DNA from: Heligmosomoides polygyrus polygyrus
Lineage: Eukaryota > Nematoda > Chromadorea > Rhabditida > Heligmosomidae
Direction of reading: 5' to 3'
NCBI GenBank assembly: GCA_947396885.1
Contig: OX377205.1
Coordinates: forward strand, 49,584,676 to 49,648,675
DNA: 64,000 nt
Of the stretch, positions 10,222 to 20,450 are shown one piece after another (within the stretch, counting starts at the first letter, position 1; each line of letters begins with the position of its first letter). The notes beneath the pieces were generated by a model. It worked only from the letters and a program-made list of their open reading frames with translations, had not been told where the DNA came from and did no database searches. The position numbers were made by a program, and so were the translations under genes.

Positions 10222-11365
10222 CTACAGATTTGACTTGTTGGAGACAAACCTGGCCATCTTCCTGCAGTAGTGCTTGACTTCCCGCGTCGTAGGTGTTTCC
10301 TCTTCTAGGAGCCGTAGCCGAAATCGCTCCATTTCCGCGCTCACCTTCTCGCGTCGTCGAACGTCCCTCGGTTTAAGGCGGACCTCGGCCGCAGGGTGCT
10401 AAAAATGCCGTATTTGAATAGGTCTAACACTAGGTAACAAGAAGATTACGGCGCAACTTTTAAATGCAGAGCTGTTCATAATCGATTAGCTTTCCAAGTG
10501 ACCTCGCGTTCACGGCCTGGAGATATTCCAGCAGATCTCGAAGGGCTGGCATCTTGTTCCCCAGGACCCTCCGCAGGCAGCTAGAAGCTTGATTTTCACA
10601 CTTGTTTTTAAACGTACCAATCTTACCTGTGGCACGTCCCTGCTATATTTGTGGTCCTGAGGATGTCCATGCCCCACTTGTTCCACATATCTGAAAAGGG
10701 GCCGTGAAGCCACGTTTCGTCCAAGTATTCTAGGAACTTTCTACACCCCTCCCAGGCAGAGTGGTGGCTGCTGACCGGGACCTCACTAAAAGCAGGGACC
10801 TTGCCATAAAGGTGAGGAGGAAGGAAGACAACTCCTTTCAGAGTTTTCCACCACTTCCTCACCCTTCTGCTTCGCTCGCGCCCCTTCATAAACTTACGGA
10901 GTCCTAATTCGTCGCGCTTCCTATTCCAAGCGCGAGCGAAGTGAAAAGAACAGCCTTCCACACTACTGCCTGGGAAGACCCGCCTAACAGCTTTTATAGA
11001 AGCGCGCTCAAAATCTAAAATTATTCGTAGTCTCGGTTCCTGCGGCGTCGTCCTCTCCAGTGCGTCTGAAATTAGATCGTTGTGAATAAATAGGAGTACG
11101 GGGAAGTAAAATCGCACCCTTGAGTTCCGTCCATATTCTTCTATAGACCGTCTCGCCCTTCCGCATTGTTATTGCGAATAACAACGGGTCGTCAACCTGC
11201 AAATTTTACACGGTTAAAAAAGTGCCTCTAATGAGCAGAACTTCGTGCACAACCTTTCCATTGCATACTCCATGAATAGTGCACAGTTGTCCCATCCTCG
11301 TTCCGTGGGTGCATCCCAAAAAACCCATCCACTATTAATGTGTCCAGCCCGTTTTGTACTGCTTT
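10222..11365 (-). CDS. MULE (Mutator-like) transposase gene with introns, partial
   Basis: Five minus-strand exons fit together: 11365-11254, 11196-11118, 11065-10627, 10580-10514 and 10398-10222, separated by introns of 57, 52, 46 and 115 nt with GT-AG ends. They encode the MULE DDE core: LIVDGF, then GQLCTIHGVCNGK, VDDPLLFAITMRKGETVYRR, IILDFERASIKAVRRVFPGS, VEGCSFHFARAWNRK, TTNIAG, ALRDLLEYLQ, and a C-terminal REVKHYCRKMARF ending in TAG. The frame of VDG and that of CTIHG differ by one base across a run of six T near 11333, so the copy is either frameshifted or misassembled there. 5' exons were not resolved, and no TIRs were found, so it could be a domesticated gene or a decayed element. 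Confidence 0.75.
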
Positions 11366-12660
11366 CTGAAAATGGCCTGTGTCAGTATTAAACTTAGTCG
11401 TGGAATGAAGTGTATAAACATGCCCTTATGATAGTCTCCGAGTAGTAAACATGGAAGTCGGACGTGCGATAGTGGAGGAACCTCGTCCCGTTCGGGTTTA
11501 AAGCCAATGACTCTGGGACGTGCTCCATTGATACAGTTCGGTCCCTCCCGCAGCCCATGTTTCTAAGACATTACAATACATTTGAAGCTGTTGCAATGGA
11601 ACCGTGAAGTACCAGAGTCATACCTCCTTATCGTTGTACTTGTACTGTAGTCGTGGTGGTCCGCCAGAATAGCTTCCCTCTCCTCCACTGCTAGAAAGTA
11701 CACGATTTAATAGAATGGTGATGAAGACAATTCCTTTTCCCCTCATGTCGCTTACGAAGACTCTGCCTTCTGTCAACTTCCAAGAGGAATCTGGTATGCT
11801 CCATACTCGGGGTTAACTTCGCATACTTGCCGTCACCTTTCCACTATTGGCATTTCTGCAAGCAACCCGCTGAACAACCAAGAATTACGAAGGAAGAACA
11901 GTCGTTACTACCTCGTAGAATGCCCTCCTGCTTTTCTCTTTCAACGGCAAGCACACGTGGTTGAGGGCGCATGGATCTTCGGCAAATTCGTTATCACCCA
12001 CAACCTGAGGTAATCCGTCTGCCTCGTCCGTCTTAGCGAGTGTAATGGAAACTAACCTTAACACCCTTTCTTCATGCAGCATAGACAGCGATAGGTCTTA
12101 CTGCAGCGGTACGTCCGGTGGTGAGTGAAGGCATAACAATTCACCTGGCCCGGGATCTTGTAAATAAGCATGGGGTGACGCCCGAATTTACTTTTTTCCG
12201 GGATACCGATGAATCGCCGGCCTCCTGCAATATTAGTATAGGTTCGAAAATGCCCTGTTATGAAAGACGACGTACTGTAGCGTGAAGAAACATAATATCA
12301 GCTTAAAGCAAAATGTGGGATATTTGTACTCACCCGTGCCCAGGGTTTCGTCGGCTTGCTCCATGTATAACCCTGACGGGCCAGGTTCTTGCTCTAAAAT
12401 GTAGTTGACCGTAGAATAAATCCTGTTCTTTTCAAAACGTTAAGCTTATAATACGTACCGCCTTCCTCCTCGCGCACCGCTGCTTCGCCGTCAACTATTA
12501 TTCCGTCGTCCACCACAACTATAACAAATTTACGTAAGACCGGAAGTTAGGCTAGGTAGAAGCCGATCTGATTATAAACTTGGGCTTCGAAACACATAAC
12601 AACTAACAGCGATCTAAGACAGCAGCGAGCAGCAGATGGTTCTCCATTTTAATTTTGAAA
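11366..12660. other. Probable 5' part of the MULE locus, unresolved
   Basis: Minus-strand frames continue in patches (for example ESLALNPNGTRFLHYRTSDF just upstream of the first assigned exon, and EADGLPQVVGDNEF near 12.0 kb), consistent with further exons of the MULE gene. Splice phases could not be settled and no zinc finger (FLYWCH or similar) is certain. Confidence 0.35.
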
Positions 12661-13763
12661 TGCGGAGGTCGAAAAAAGTTTTTCGCCCAAACCTCGTCCA
12701 GGGGGTTATTTGGGATGCTGATCACGAATCTGACATCCGTTTTTGAAATTTCGGCCGATTACGGTAAGTTGCGGTAGGTACCGGTGATTAAGGCTGTCGG
12801 CGATTACCAGAGTTGCGTGTTTGTCCCAGCGAAAGTATCCGATGAGGCTACTTGTTTAGGTACTTAGGGTTGAAACCCTTTTTCTTCTTTTACAACAGAC
12901 ACACTAATGAAAACACGTTTATTATTCAAACAATTAAAACGAGGAAACTGTGAGAAATGTTCAGTACGATGAGTGGGTGGTAGTGATGTGAGTAGCCCGG
13001 TCGATGGTGAGGATGATGCCACTAGTACAGTCGGTTACTGGCGTGAGACGTTAGTGTAGCACCCAGGGACGATGCGGCGGAGTGGAGCCGGAAGTTTCGA
13101 CGTCCTGCCCAGCAGAAAGCTTCGGTTTTTCTCCTCTTTACCCGAAAAAGTAGCAGCAGAGAATCGAGACCTTGCGATCTCCCAGCGGCCCCAACAGGGA
13201 AGGCCAGCCGTGGCGGGGTCCTACGGAGAAGACAAGCGGCGACGGGCTCCTACGGAGTGGAGTAGCGGCGGCGGGCACCTACAGAGAAGGCACTCGGCGG
13301 CGGGCTCCTCGCAGCGGAGCAATCCTCAAAAAGTAGCCTGGAATGGCCGCCTTTAGGCCACCTTGCCGCCACTTCCCGCGCCAATACAGCCGCATTGCCA
13401 CTGCGTCCCACAGTGACTACCGTAATCCGTAATAAATGTCATGCCTAGTTACCAACACTCTATCAACCTAACACCAGTACGTACCGTAATCTACAGCGTA
13501 AAACGAAAAACGGGTGTCAGATTCGTGATCAGCACCTCAAATAACGCCCTCCCCATAGGCTAAGTTTGGGCGAAATCGGTGATTATGACCTCGACAGCCT
13601 TAGTCACCGGTACCTGCCGTAACCTACCGTAATCGGCCGAAATTTCAAAAACGAATGTCAGATTCGTGATCAGCATCCCAAATAACCCTTCTGGGCGAAG
13701 TTTGGGCGAATTTTTTTTTCGACCTCTTCTCGTCCTCTGGAGTCCGTAAAATACAATAGTGCC
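12661..13763. repeat. GGCAC foldback family copy, interrupted and left-truncated
   Basis: Left arm 12665-12805 and right arm 13478-13763 carry the same GGGGTTATTTGGGATGCTGA-type motif in opposite orientation as the elements at 3.5 and 49 kb. The right end ends in AATAGTGCC at 13763, matching the family terminus. The expected left terminus is absent, so the left end is truncated or rearranged. The middle holds an unrelated insertion (12811-13472). Confidence 0.7.
12811..13472. mobile_element. Insertion of 662 bp with 5-bp duplication, solo-LTR candidate
   Basis: The interrupted repeat is split by a segment flanked by ACCAG at 12806-12810 and 13473-13477. It has an AATAAA about 45 bp before its right end, starts AGTTGCGTG and ends CAACCTAAC. 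Size, 5-bp duplication and polyadenylation signal suit a solo LTR, but it does not have TG...CA ends and I see no second copy. The Arg/Gly-rich plus-strand frame at 13072-13356 is probably from repeats of GGCGGCGGGC and not a gene. Confidence 0.4.
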
Positions 13764-13991
13764 GAAATACACTGCGACCAGAAAGTATAGGGACACTTAA
13801 AAATTGTACTTTTCACACGTTAATCGATATCAATCGACCTGAATTTTTTACTGTAAAATTCGTTACGGCAAAGAAGTTCGAAGCAAAAGATTTTAGCAAA
13901 ATCGGTTTGATGTGAGCTAAATAAGAAAATAAAATAAGGGACACTAGTAAAAAACAACTTCATTGTCAAGATAAAAAACAGTCGTTGATAA

Positions 13992-14191
13992 CTAGTACTC
14001 AATTGCTCCTCCGCGGTTCATTGCAACATCTACAAGTCGGGCTGGCATCGAAGCAGCATGATTTCAAAGTGTTTGTAGAGGAAGTTCATCCCAAGCGCGT
14101 AGAATTGCTGATCGAAGTCCTTGCAGAGAAGAATATGTCTGGCTATGCTCGTAAATCTTCCTTACAAGGTGTCCCCAGATATTTTCCATTG
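13992..14191 (-). pseudogene. Tc3-like transposase, C-terminal piece
   Basis: The minus strand reads MENIWGHLVRKIYEH, LRSAILRAWDELP and MPARLVDVAMNRGGAIEY, ending with TAG at 13992-13994: the end of a Tc1/Tc3 transposase. An in-frame stop follows PLQTL. It is joined at its 5' side to the BEL-1 5' LTR; the motif upstream (CPSDMNP) is found at 27388, across the insertion. Confidence 0.9.
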
Positions 14192-14595
14192 GTGTTGTGA
14201 ATATACCCAACCAGGGTCTATATCTAGGTATATTGATCTACTATTGTATTCTGACATATAGGACACCTCGCTCTGAATGATAAGACTTAAGACGCTTATG
14301 TAGGCAATATAGGATAAGAACCATTGAATATCATCCACAGGCATAACCTAGCAATACCGCAAGTAGGCACTCATGAATGTAATCTCCCGTGGTGCTCGAG
14401 TGCGGCACCGTCTTTCAGGTTTACTCTGATGGTACCGACTGGGCGGCCAGAATGTCGCCATATCGTGGCTACGCCCACTGAAATTGTGTATATATACGAT
14501 GCATGTACCACTATTGTGGGTTCTACTATAAAATCGTGAGAATAAACCTTTGTTCCACCGAATAGTAAAGCTACCCCATTGGTAATCCACCAAAT
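14192..14595 (+). repeat. BEL-1 5' LTR
   Basis: Starts TGTTGTGAATATACC, ends ACCAAAT. An AATAAA lies about 50 bp from the 3' end and TATATATA in the second half. The exact 3' boundary is set by agreement with the other LTR and by the primer-binding site; it does not end in the usual CA. Confidence 0.9.
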
Positions 14596-14609
14596 TGGTG
14601 CATCGACCG
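14596..14609 (+). other. BEL-1 primer-binding site
   Basis: TGGTGCATCGACCG directly follows the LTR. It is complementary to a tRNA 3' end ...GATGCACCA, as expected for a tRNA-Gly-like primer. BEL-2 has TGGTGCAACGACCG at the same place, 13 of 14 bases identical, suggesting the same or a related primer. Confidence 0.75.
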
Positions 14610-14613
14610 TGGA

Positions 14614-14992
14614 AAAAACCCAAGTCTGCGCTAGTTCTCGTCAGTGAGAAACAGACGGGTTTTTATTAGCTTCGGAGAAACCAGAAAGCAACCCTAAGTC
14701 CTTCGCGAGTTCTCTTTGGAGAAACCAGGACTTCATTGTCAGCTGTGCTAGTTCTCTTCGTGAGAAACAGCCGACAATTCTAAATTTTCCTTTGCGAGTC
14801 ATCTGACGAGGAACCAGGAAAATAAAAAAGCTTTCTTTGCGAGTTCTCTTCGGAGAAACCAGAGAGCGAACGAATTTCCATTCCGATTAAGGAAAGGAAA
14901 TCCAAAGAATACCTTCTTCGCGAGTCCTCTACAGAGAAACCGGAAGGAAATTCTAAATTTCTTAGCGAATTCTCACCGAGGATCCTAAGAAA
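14614..14992 (+). promoter_or_regulatory. BEL-1 leader: array of seven two-stem RNA hairpins
   Basis: Seven modules lie at 14614-14664, 14696-14733, 14735-14778, 14784-14823, 14830-14867, 14907-14953 and 14958-14992. Each has an outer stem whose two strands are complementary but whose sequence differs from module to module (AAGTCCT/AGGACTT, ATTGTC/GACAAT, ATTTTCCT/AGGAAAAT, TTTCTTAG/CTAAGAAA). In most, a constant internal segment GCGAG or GCTAG, an inner stem TTCTC/GAGAA, often a UUCG-type loop, and ACC follow. Retention of pairing with changing sequence points to selection on RNA structure. Function unknown; packaging, dimerisation, splicing control or translation are options. Confidence 0.75.
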
Positions 14993-15122
14993 GAAGAAAA
15001 AGACCCGCGTGGCAGGAAAACCTTCGAGCACAGGACTACTCGAATCATTTCAAATAGCGGATGAATTTCAGACATTACAAAATCCTAGATATTTGTGAGA
15101 AATTCACCAAAACGCGATAGAA

Positions 15123-16565
15123 ATGGCCGATGTTCAAGCCTTGAAGACGAAGATCTCCAAAGCATGTAAGCTTCTTCGATCCAACGATGCTCAGATCGAA
15201 GAACTCCGAAACCCATTCGAATTTCCATCGGAGAAGGCACAATGCGAGGAGTATGTCAGAAGAAAGACTGCAGACTTGAACTACCTCTCACGAGGAATAT
15301 CCCAAGTCGCAGTTATTGGACAAATACGTCAAGGAAGCGATCGAAAGGATCGATAGACGAGTCGACCAAAAAGAGCAGAAAAAGCTAATGATGGACCTAG
15401 ACAAGCATTTAGAAGATGATGCGAATAGTCTGGACATCCAAACAGTTCAATGGCTCAACAAAATAGAATTCCGTTTAGAGGAATTGGCGCAGCAAGCCAC
15501 CCTCACAGCGGATGTAGCTTTTAGTGTCAGTCACCAGGCTACTAGAAGTCAAAATGACGGTACAAACGATCAAGAAGGACGCCTACTACCACCAGGCAAT
15601 CGCAGCCAGCGTATCAGACGTCCACTACTCGAAGTCCCAATATTCTCAGGAGACTTCAGGGAATTTACCACCTTCTGATCAGTCTTCCAGTCGTTGATAC
15701 ATGACGACGTTGACCTCTCTGACCAAGACAAATTCCTATTCTTGAAGCAAGCTCTCAAAGGAAAAGCAGCAGCTTCAATCAACAGCATTCCAGTTATGAA
15801 AAATACAGCGTAGCAGTGAATATCTTGAAGAAACAGTACGATAGATCCGAAAGCATGGCGGATACTCTCATCAGCGAAATCGAGCGCATACCTCGAGCTA
15901 ATGATAATCCCAAGAGCTGTCGTGAGACACTGTCATCAATTTCTTCACGAGTCGTACATCTGGAGCAAACTGGAGTATCACTTAACGCAGACAGAGTATG
16001 GCGCCGTTTAATTTTATCGAAATTTACGGAACACATTTGCAGTACAGTGATACAAAAGGAGAGGAATGCCAACATTCCGTTCGAAGTAAGCGACATCATG
16101 GACGCGATTGACGATATCATCGCGCTGCAAGAAACGACCGAACTCACAACGAGGACCTTGTTTGGAACCGACAATCACAGATCAAACAACTTCGTGAGGT
16201 CACACATCACCCCTCAACAAACGAAGCATGTCGCCAAACGAAGGATCTGCTTGTGTGGAGGATCCCATCTTCCTCAGTATTGCGACAAATTTCCAGCAAC
16301 TGAAGCACGACGAATGGAAGCTAGACGACAAGGAGTATGCTGGAAGTGCTTCGATCAGTCCCACAGCTCGAAATTCTGTACAACCGTTGGAAAATGTCCA
16401 AAATGCAACGAGGATCACCATTCGTCTCTATGTATTGGGAGCAGCGGTAGAACAGGTGAAGCCGAAAGGAGGCAAAACCAACCGCAAAGTTCAGCTTCTC
16501 AGCGACCACAAACGTCTTCTCTACCGCCGCAACGCAACCTTCAAGAATCAGCAGCAAAGAAATAG
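15123..16565 (+). pseudogene. BEL-1 gag
   Basis: Starts at ATG 15123 (MADVQALKTKISKACKLLRS). A coiled-coil-rich N-terminal part is followed by the BEL gag core (VPIFSGDFREFTTF..., DUF1759-like) and a Cys/His region CLCGGSHLPQYC, CWKCFDQSHSSKFC, CPKCNEDHHSSLC typical of BEL nucleocapsid. Breaks: a shift near 15.33 kb, an in-frame TGA at 15676-15678, and another shift near 15.80 kb. The product would coat the RNA and form particles in the cytoplasm. The gag-pol boundary is unclear because of stops near 16.57 and 16.68 kb. Confidence 0.85.
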
Positions 16566-16704
16566 CAATTAATCCCGGGATAACGGTCGAGTTCAAGCTC
16601 TGAACAACTCTGTGCCACAACCACCGCTACTGGGACAGTATGTGCTACAAATGGCTTCAGCACTCATATTCAACGAAACATAATCAAAGTACGAATCAGT
16701 TACA

Positions 16705-19700
16705 ATGCTGCTTGATTCGGGTGCTCAAAGAAGCTTTATCAAAACAAGATTTGAAAGATTGCTAGGTCATCCAATAATGAGCCCAACCTCGTTCACAACT
16801 ACTGGAATGGGAGAGCTAAAGGAAACCTTCAATTCCAACGAGCTTCGTGTTACGCTGAAGGGCAATCCCGACTCCGCAAAACTACATAGCCTGCCAGTCT
16901 TCACAAAGGATAAACTGACGTCTATAACGAAGACTGCGGAGTTATCCAGAACAGACAAATATTTCATCAAGAAGGAGAAAATCACTATAGCCCAACAAGG
17001 ACTATTTTCTCGCGAAGTGTCGCCAGACATTATCATTGGGCAGGATCTCCTCAACAAGGTTATCGACCACGAAACCTCAGTTATCAAGCTGCCGTCTGGA
17101 TTGATTTTAACGCCAACGATCTTTGGCTACACAATCTCCGGTGCTAGTGATAAAACCGCTATTCTGACAAAGAATAGCACTTCTGAATGCAGTTCTCTGA
17201 TTATCGCAACGCCGTCGCTGACAGCTAAAGACGACTACAAAGAGAACATAAAGCATCTGTATGAACTCGAATCGCTGGGAATTAACACAGACAGCGATAC
17301 CGATGAAGCTTCTATAGTCAAGTTCATGGATAGCTACAGGAAAACCATTACAGTCGAAAGCGGAAGAATCACTGCCGGTTTTCCTTTCACGGACGAGGTG
17401 AGAAAGCTCAAGGACAACTTCAACGTCGCAATTCGTCGACTGCAGAATTTGCTGCACACACTACAAGGAGACAAAGAGAAATTCAATCTCTATAACGACA
17501 CGCTTACGAGCTATTTGCACGATGGTATCATTGAGGAAGCTAAGGAAGAGGACGACAGGCTCGCAACTTTCTACCTCCCACACAGACATGTGTGGACACC
17601 GTCGAAATCCACTAAGCTACGAGTGGTGTTTGATGCTTCTTCCCACGCAAGTGATGAGCTCAGCCTGAATGATGTCATCTACGAAGGACATTACCTAACA
17701 CCACTGATCCACGAGGTGCTTCTGAAATTCCGTACGCATCTCTACACAATGGTAGCAGATATAGAAAAAGCCTTCTTGCAAATCAGGCTACCTGCCAATC
17801 ACCGAGATGTTACGAGATTCCTATGGCTGAAAAATATTTCACTGCCTGCAACAGGAAGTAATCTGAAACACCTTAGATTTTGCAGAGTACCCTTTGGCAT
17901 AAATGCCAGCCCTGCAATTCTGAATCAGTGCATACTAAAGCACATTGAAGCATCGCGCTCAGAAATCTTTCAAGAGTTATCCAGCTCTTTGTACGTAGAC
18001 AACGTGTTTCTGGAAGGAAATAATGCGGATGATCTACTTCACAAATACGCCGAATCGAAGACGTTATTTTCATCAATAGGGATGAACTTACGAGACTATC
18101 TGTCTAATTCCGCCTATGTCAACAAGACGATTCCCGACTCTGATCGAGCCGCATCCACCGACATCAAGGTGCTTGGAATTCAATGGAACGCGGAAGGAGA
18201 CACCCTCTCATTGAAGTGCGTTGAAAAGCAATCAGTGAAGGTCTCCAAAGGTACTGTATTGAGTCAAACCAATTGGTACTGCTTCGACCCTCTTGGACTA
18301 CTCACGCCGCTTCTAATCCCAGCAAAGATCTTTCTTCAAGATCTGCATAAGAAAAAGTATGGATGGGACGTACCACTTTCGGACGAAGATGAAGCAACAT
18401 GGAAAACCATCCATTCAGAAATAAACAGTTTCGAAATTACCTTACCTAGGAAGGTTATGGAGAAGAATTATTCCACAAAGCATACGTTATCTGTATTCGT
18501 AGATAGTTCTAAAAGAGCTTACGCTTGCAGCACCTACGTCACGACGACATACTGCGGAAATAGGAAGGACTCACGGCTGTTCACGGCAAAATCCAAGATT
18601 GCCCCCATAAGCAAGGAACAAACGATACCAAGGCTCGAGCTCCTCTCAATCTTCATCGGATTGAGCCTTGCTGAGTCAACTATTCAAAGGATAGACACGA
18701 AGTTCGAGCAGATCAACGTATTTAGCGATTCGACTATCGCGCCATGCTGGGTTCAAGGAAACAGACGGTTGCCATCAATCGTCTCCACCCTCGTCCAGAA
18801 AATAGGCGCTATTGCAAAACGACTTCGAGAATTCACTCAAGTAGTCTTCTTCCATGTGCCTACGAACGAGAACGTCGCCGACTGTGCCACACGAGGAGTT
18901 AGTAAAGATGATCTAGCCAAACATCGTTGGGTGGAGTGGCCCAATTTGGCTTAACCAACCAAGCGACCTTTGGCCTGTCAAAAAAGTTGAGGATTTATGC
19001 CAGCAGAGCTCTGGTTCAGAATACGAAGCAGCATTATATGCTTCAAATACAGAGGTACACACCGTAGTTCCTATATGGCCAACGGAGAAACTCAGCAGCT
19101 ACTCCAAGTTGGTTCGGATTGTCGCTTACTGCGCTCGATTTATTCGTAACGCAACAAAGGGTCGATTTCTACCCTTGTCAAGAAAGGGACTGCAGACAGA
19201 GTCACCCTCAGCCGAAGAAGCTACTATTGCCGAAAGATTGGTCATTCGCCAAGAACAAACGATCTTCAAATCTGACTTACTGCTGCAAAACACGCAGCTG
19301 AATGTGAGAATTGACAAAGAGGGAATATATAGGAGATTTGGTAGGCTCCAGAACGCCGATCTCCGTTTCTCGACAGCTAATCCAATACATATTCCTAAGC
19401 AAAGTAAACTGGGACCGCTTATCGCTCTAAGCCTACACAAGGCTCTGGCCCACTGCGGGTCAAATCAGCTCCTGTACAACATTAGACGGCGGTTTTGGAT
19501 ACCGCTCGACAGGAGTCTATGCAAGCGAATGCTTAAAAACTGCTTCACTTGCAGAAAAGCTAACGCAGTTCCGTACAAGTACCCCAGTATGGGACCTCTT
19601 CCAAGCGAAAGAGTTACCCAATCACCTCCATTTCCATACACCGGAGTGGATTTTTTGGGTCCAATCACGACGAAATCAAGTTCTGGAGAGGACTGCAAAC

Positions 19701-20430
19701 GATACGTCGCCCTGTTCACTTGCCTTGTGACAAGACTCGCACATCTAGAAGTAGCAATGGATTTGTCAGCTAAGAACTTCACCTTTGCCCTCAAGGGATT
19801 CATCGCTCGAAGAGGAGTTCCCAGGAAGATAATTAGCGACAACGGAACAAATTTCCAACTCACGGAAAGTCTCTTGAGCCGCAACCAGGCCGTTGAAGAT
19901 GTTTCGTTATCCTCACTTTTGGCGGATTATCGAATCCTTTGGACCTTTATACCTCCATCATCTCCACGGATGGGTGGTGTTTGGGAGAGAATGGTAGGAA
20001 CCGTCAAACGATCGTTTCAAAAAACCGTTGGACGAAGAAAGCATACCGATGAGTTACTTCATACAACACTGTGCGAAATAGAAAGTGTTGTTAACTTAAG
20101 GCCGTTAACGACAATTGGTGATCGAGATTTCCCATTGAGACTCTTCGCCCTATTAATTTTGTTTATAAAGATGTACGCCATGGAACATCCCAGCTTACAT
20201 TAAACGAAGACGACGAAGATCCTGACTTCCGCCCATATCCTGAACTTTCGTCCCATAAAGCAGCTAAACAGGCTATATCGGAGACAGAGGAGATCACTAA
20301 AAAGTTTTGGTCGATCTAGAAAAACGAATATCTCATGGAGCTAAGGGATCGACACAAGATGGCAAGCAAGACTTCTAGGATGTCCAACCAGTCTCCAACA
20401 ATAGGAGATGTAGTGCTTCTGGACGACGAC
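16705..20430 (+). pseudogene. BEL-1 pol: protease, RT, RNase H, integrase
   Basis: One long frame (16705-18954) begins at the aspartic protease LLDSGAQRSF, continues through the RT palm (MVADIEKAFLQIRLP, PFGINASPA, SSLYVDNVFL, with YVDN where YVDD is most common) and an RNase H-like region (VFVDSSKRAYACS, ending at HVPTNENVADCATRG). A shift near 18.95 kb leads to the integrase frame, with zinc binding (H-x-H...CFTC), a DDE core (YTGVDFLGP, ISDNGTNF, PRMGGVWERMVG) and the start of the C-terminal domain. A second shift lies near 20.14 kb. Domain order is protease-RT-RNaseH-integrase as in BEL/Pao. Inactive as written. Confidence 0.92.
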
Positions 20431-20450
20431 TCCCAACAACCAAGAGGTTC

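Noticed and set aside
13072..13356. Arg/Gly-rich 94-codon frame as a gene
   Set aside because: Built on imperfect GGCGGCGGGC and TACGGAGAAG repeats inside an LTR-like insertion; no domain.
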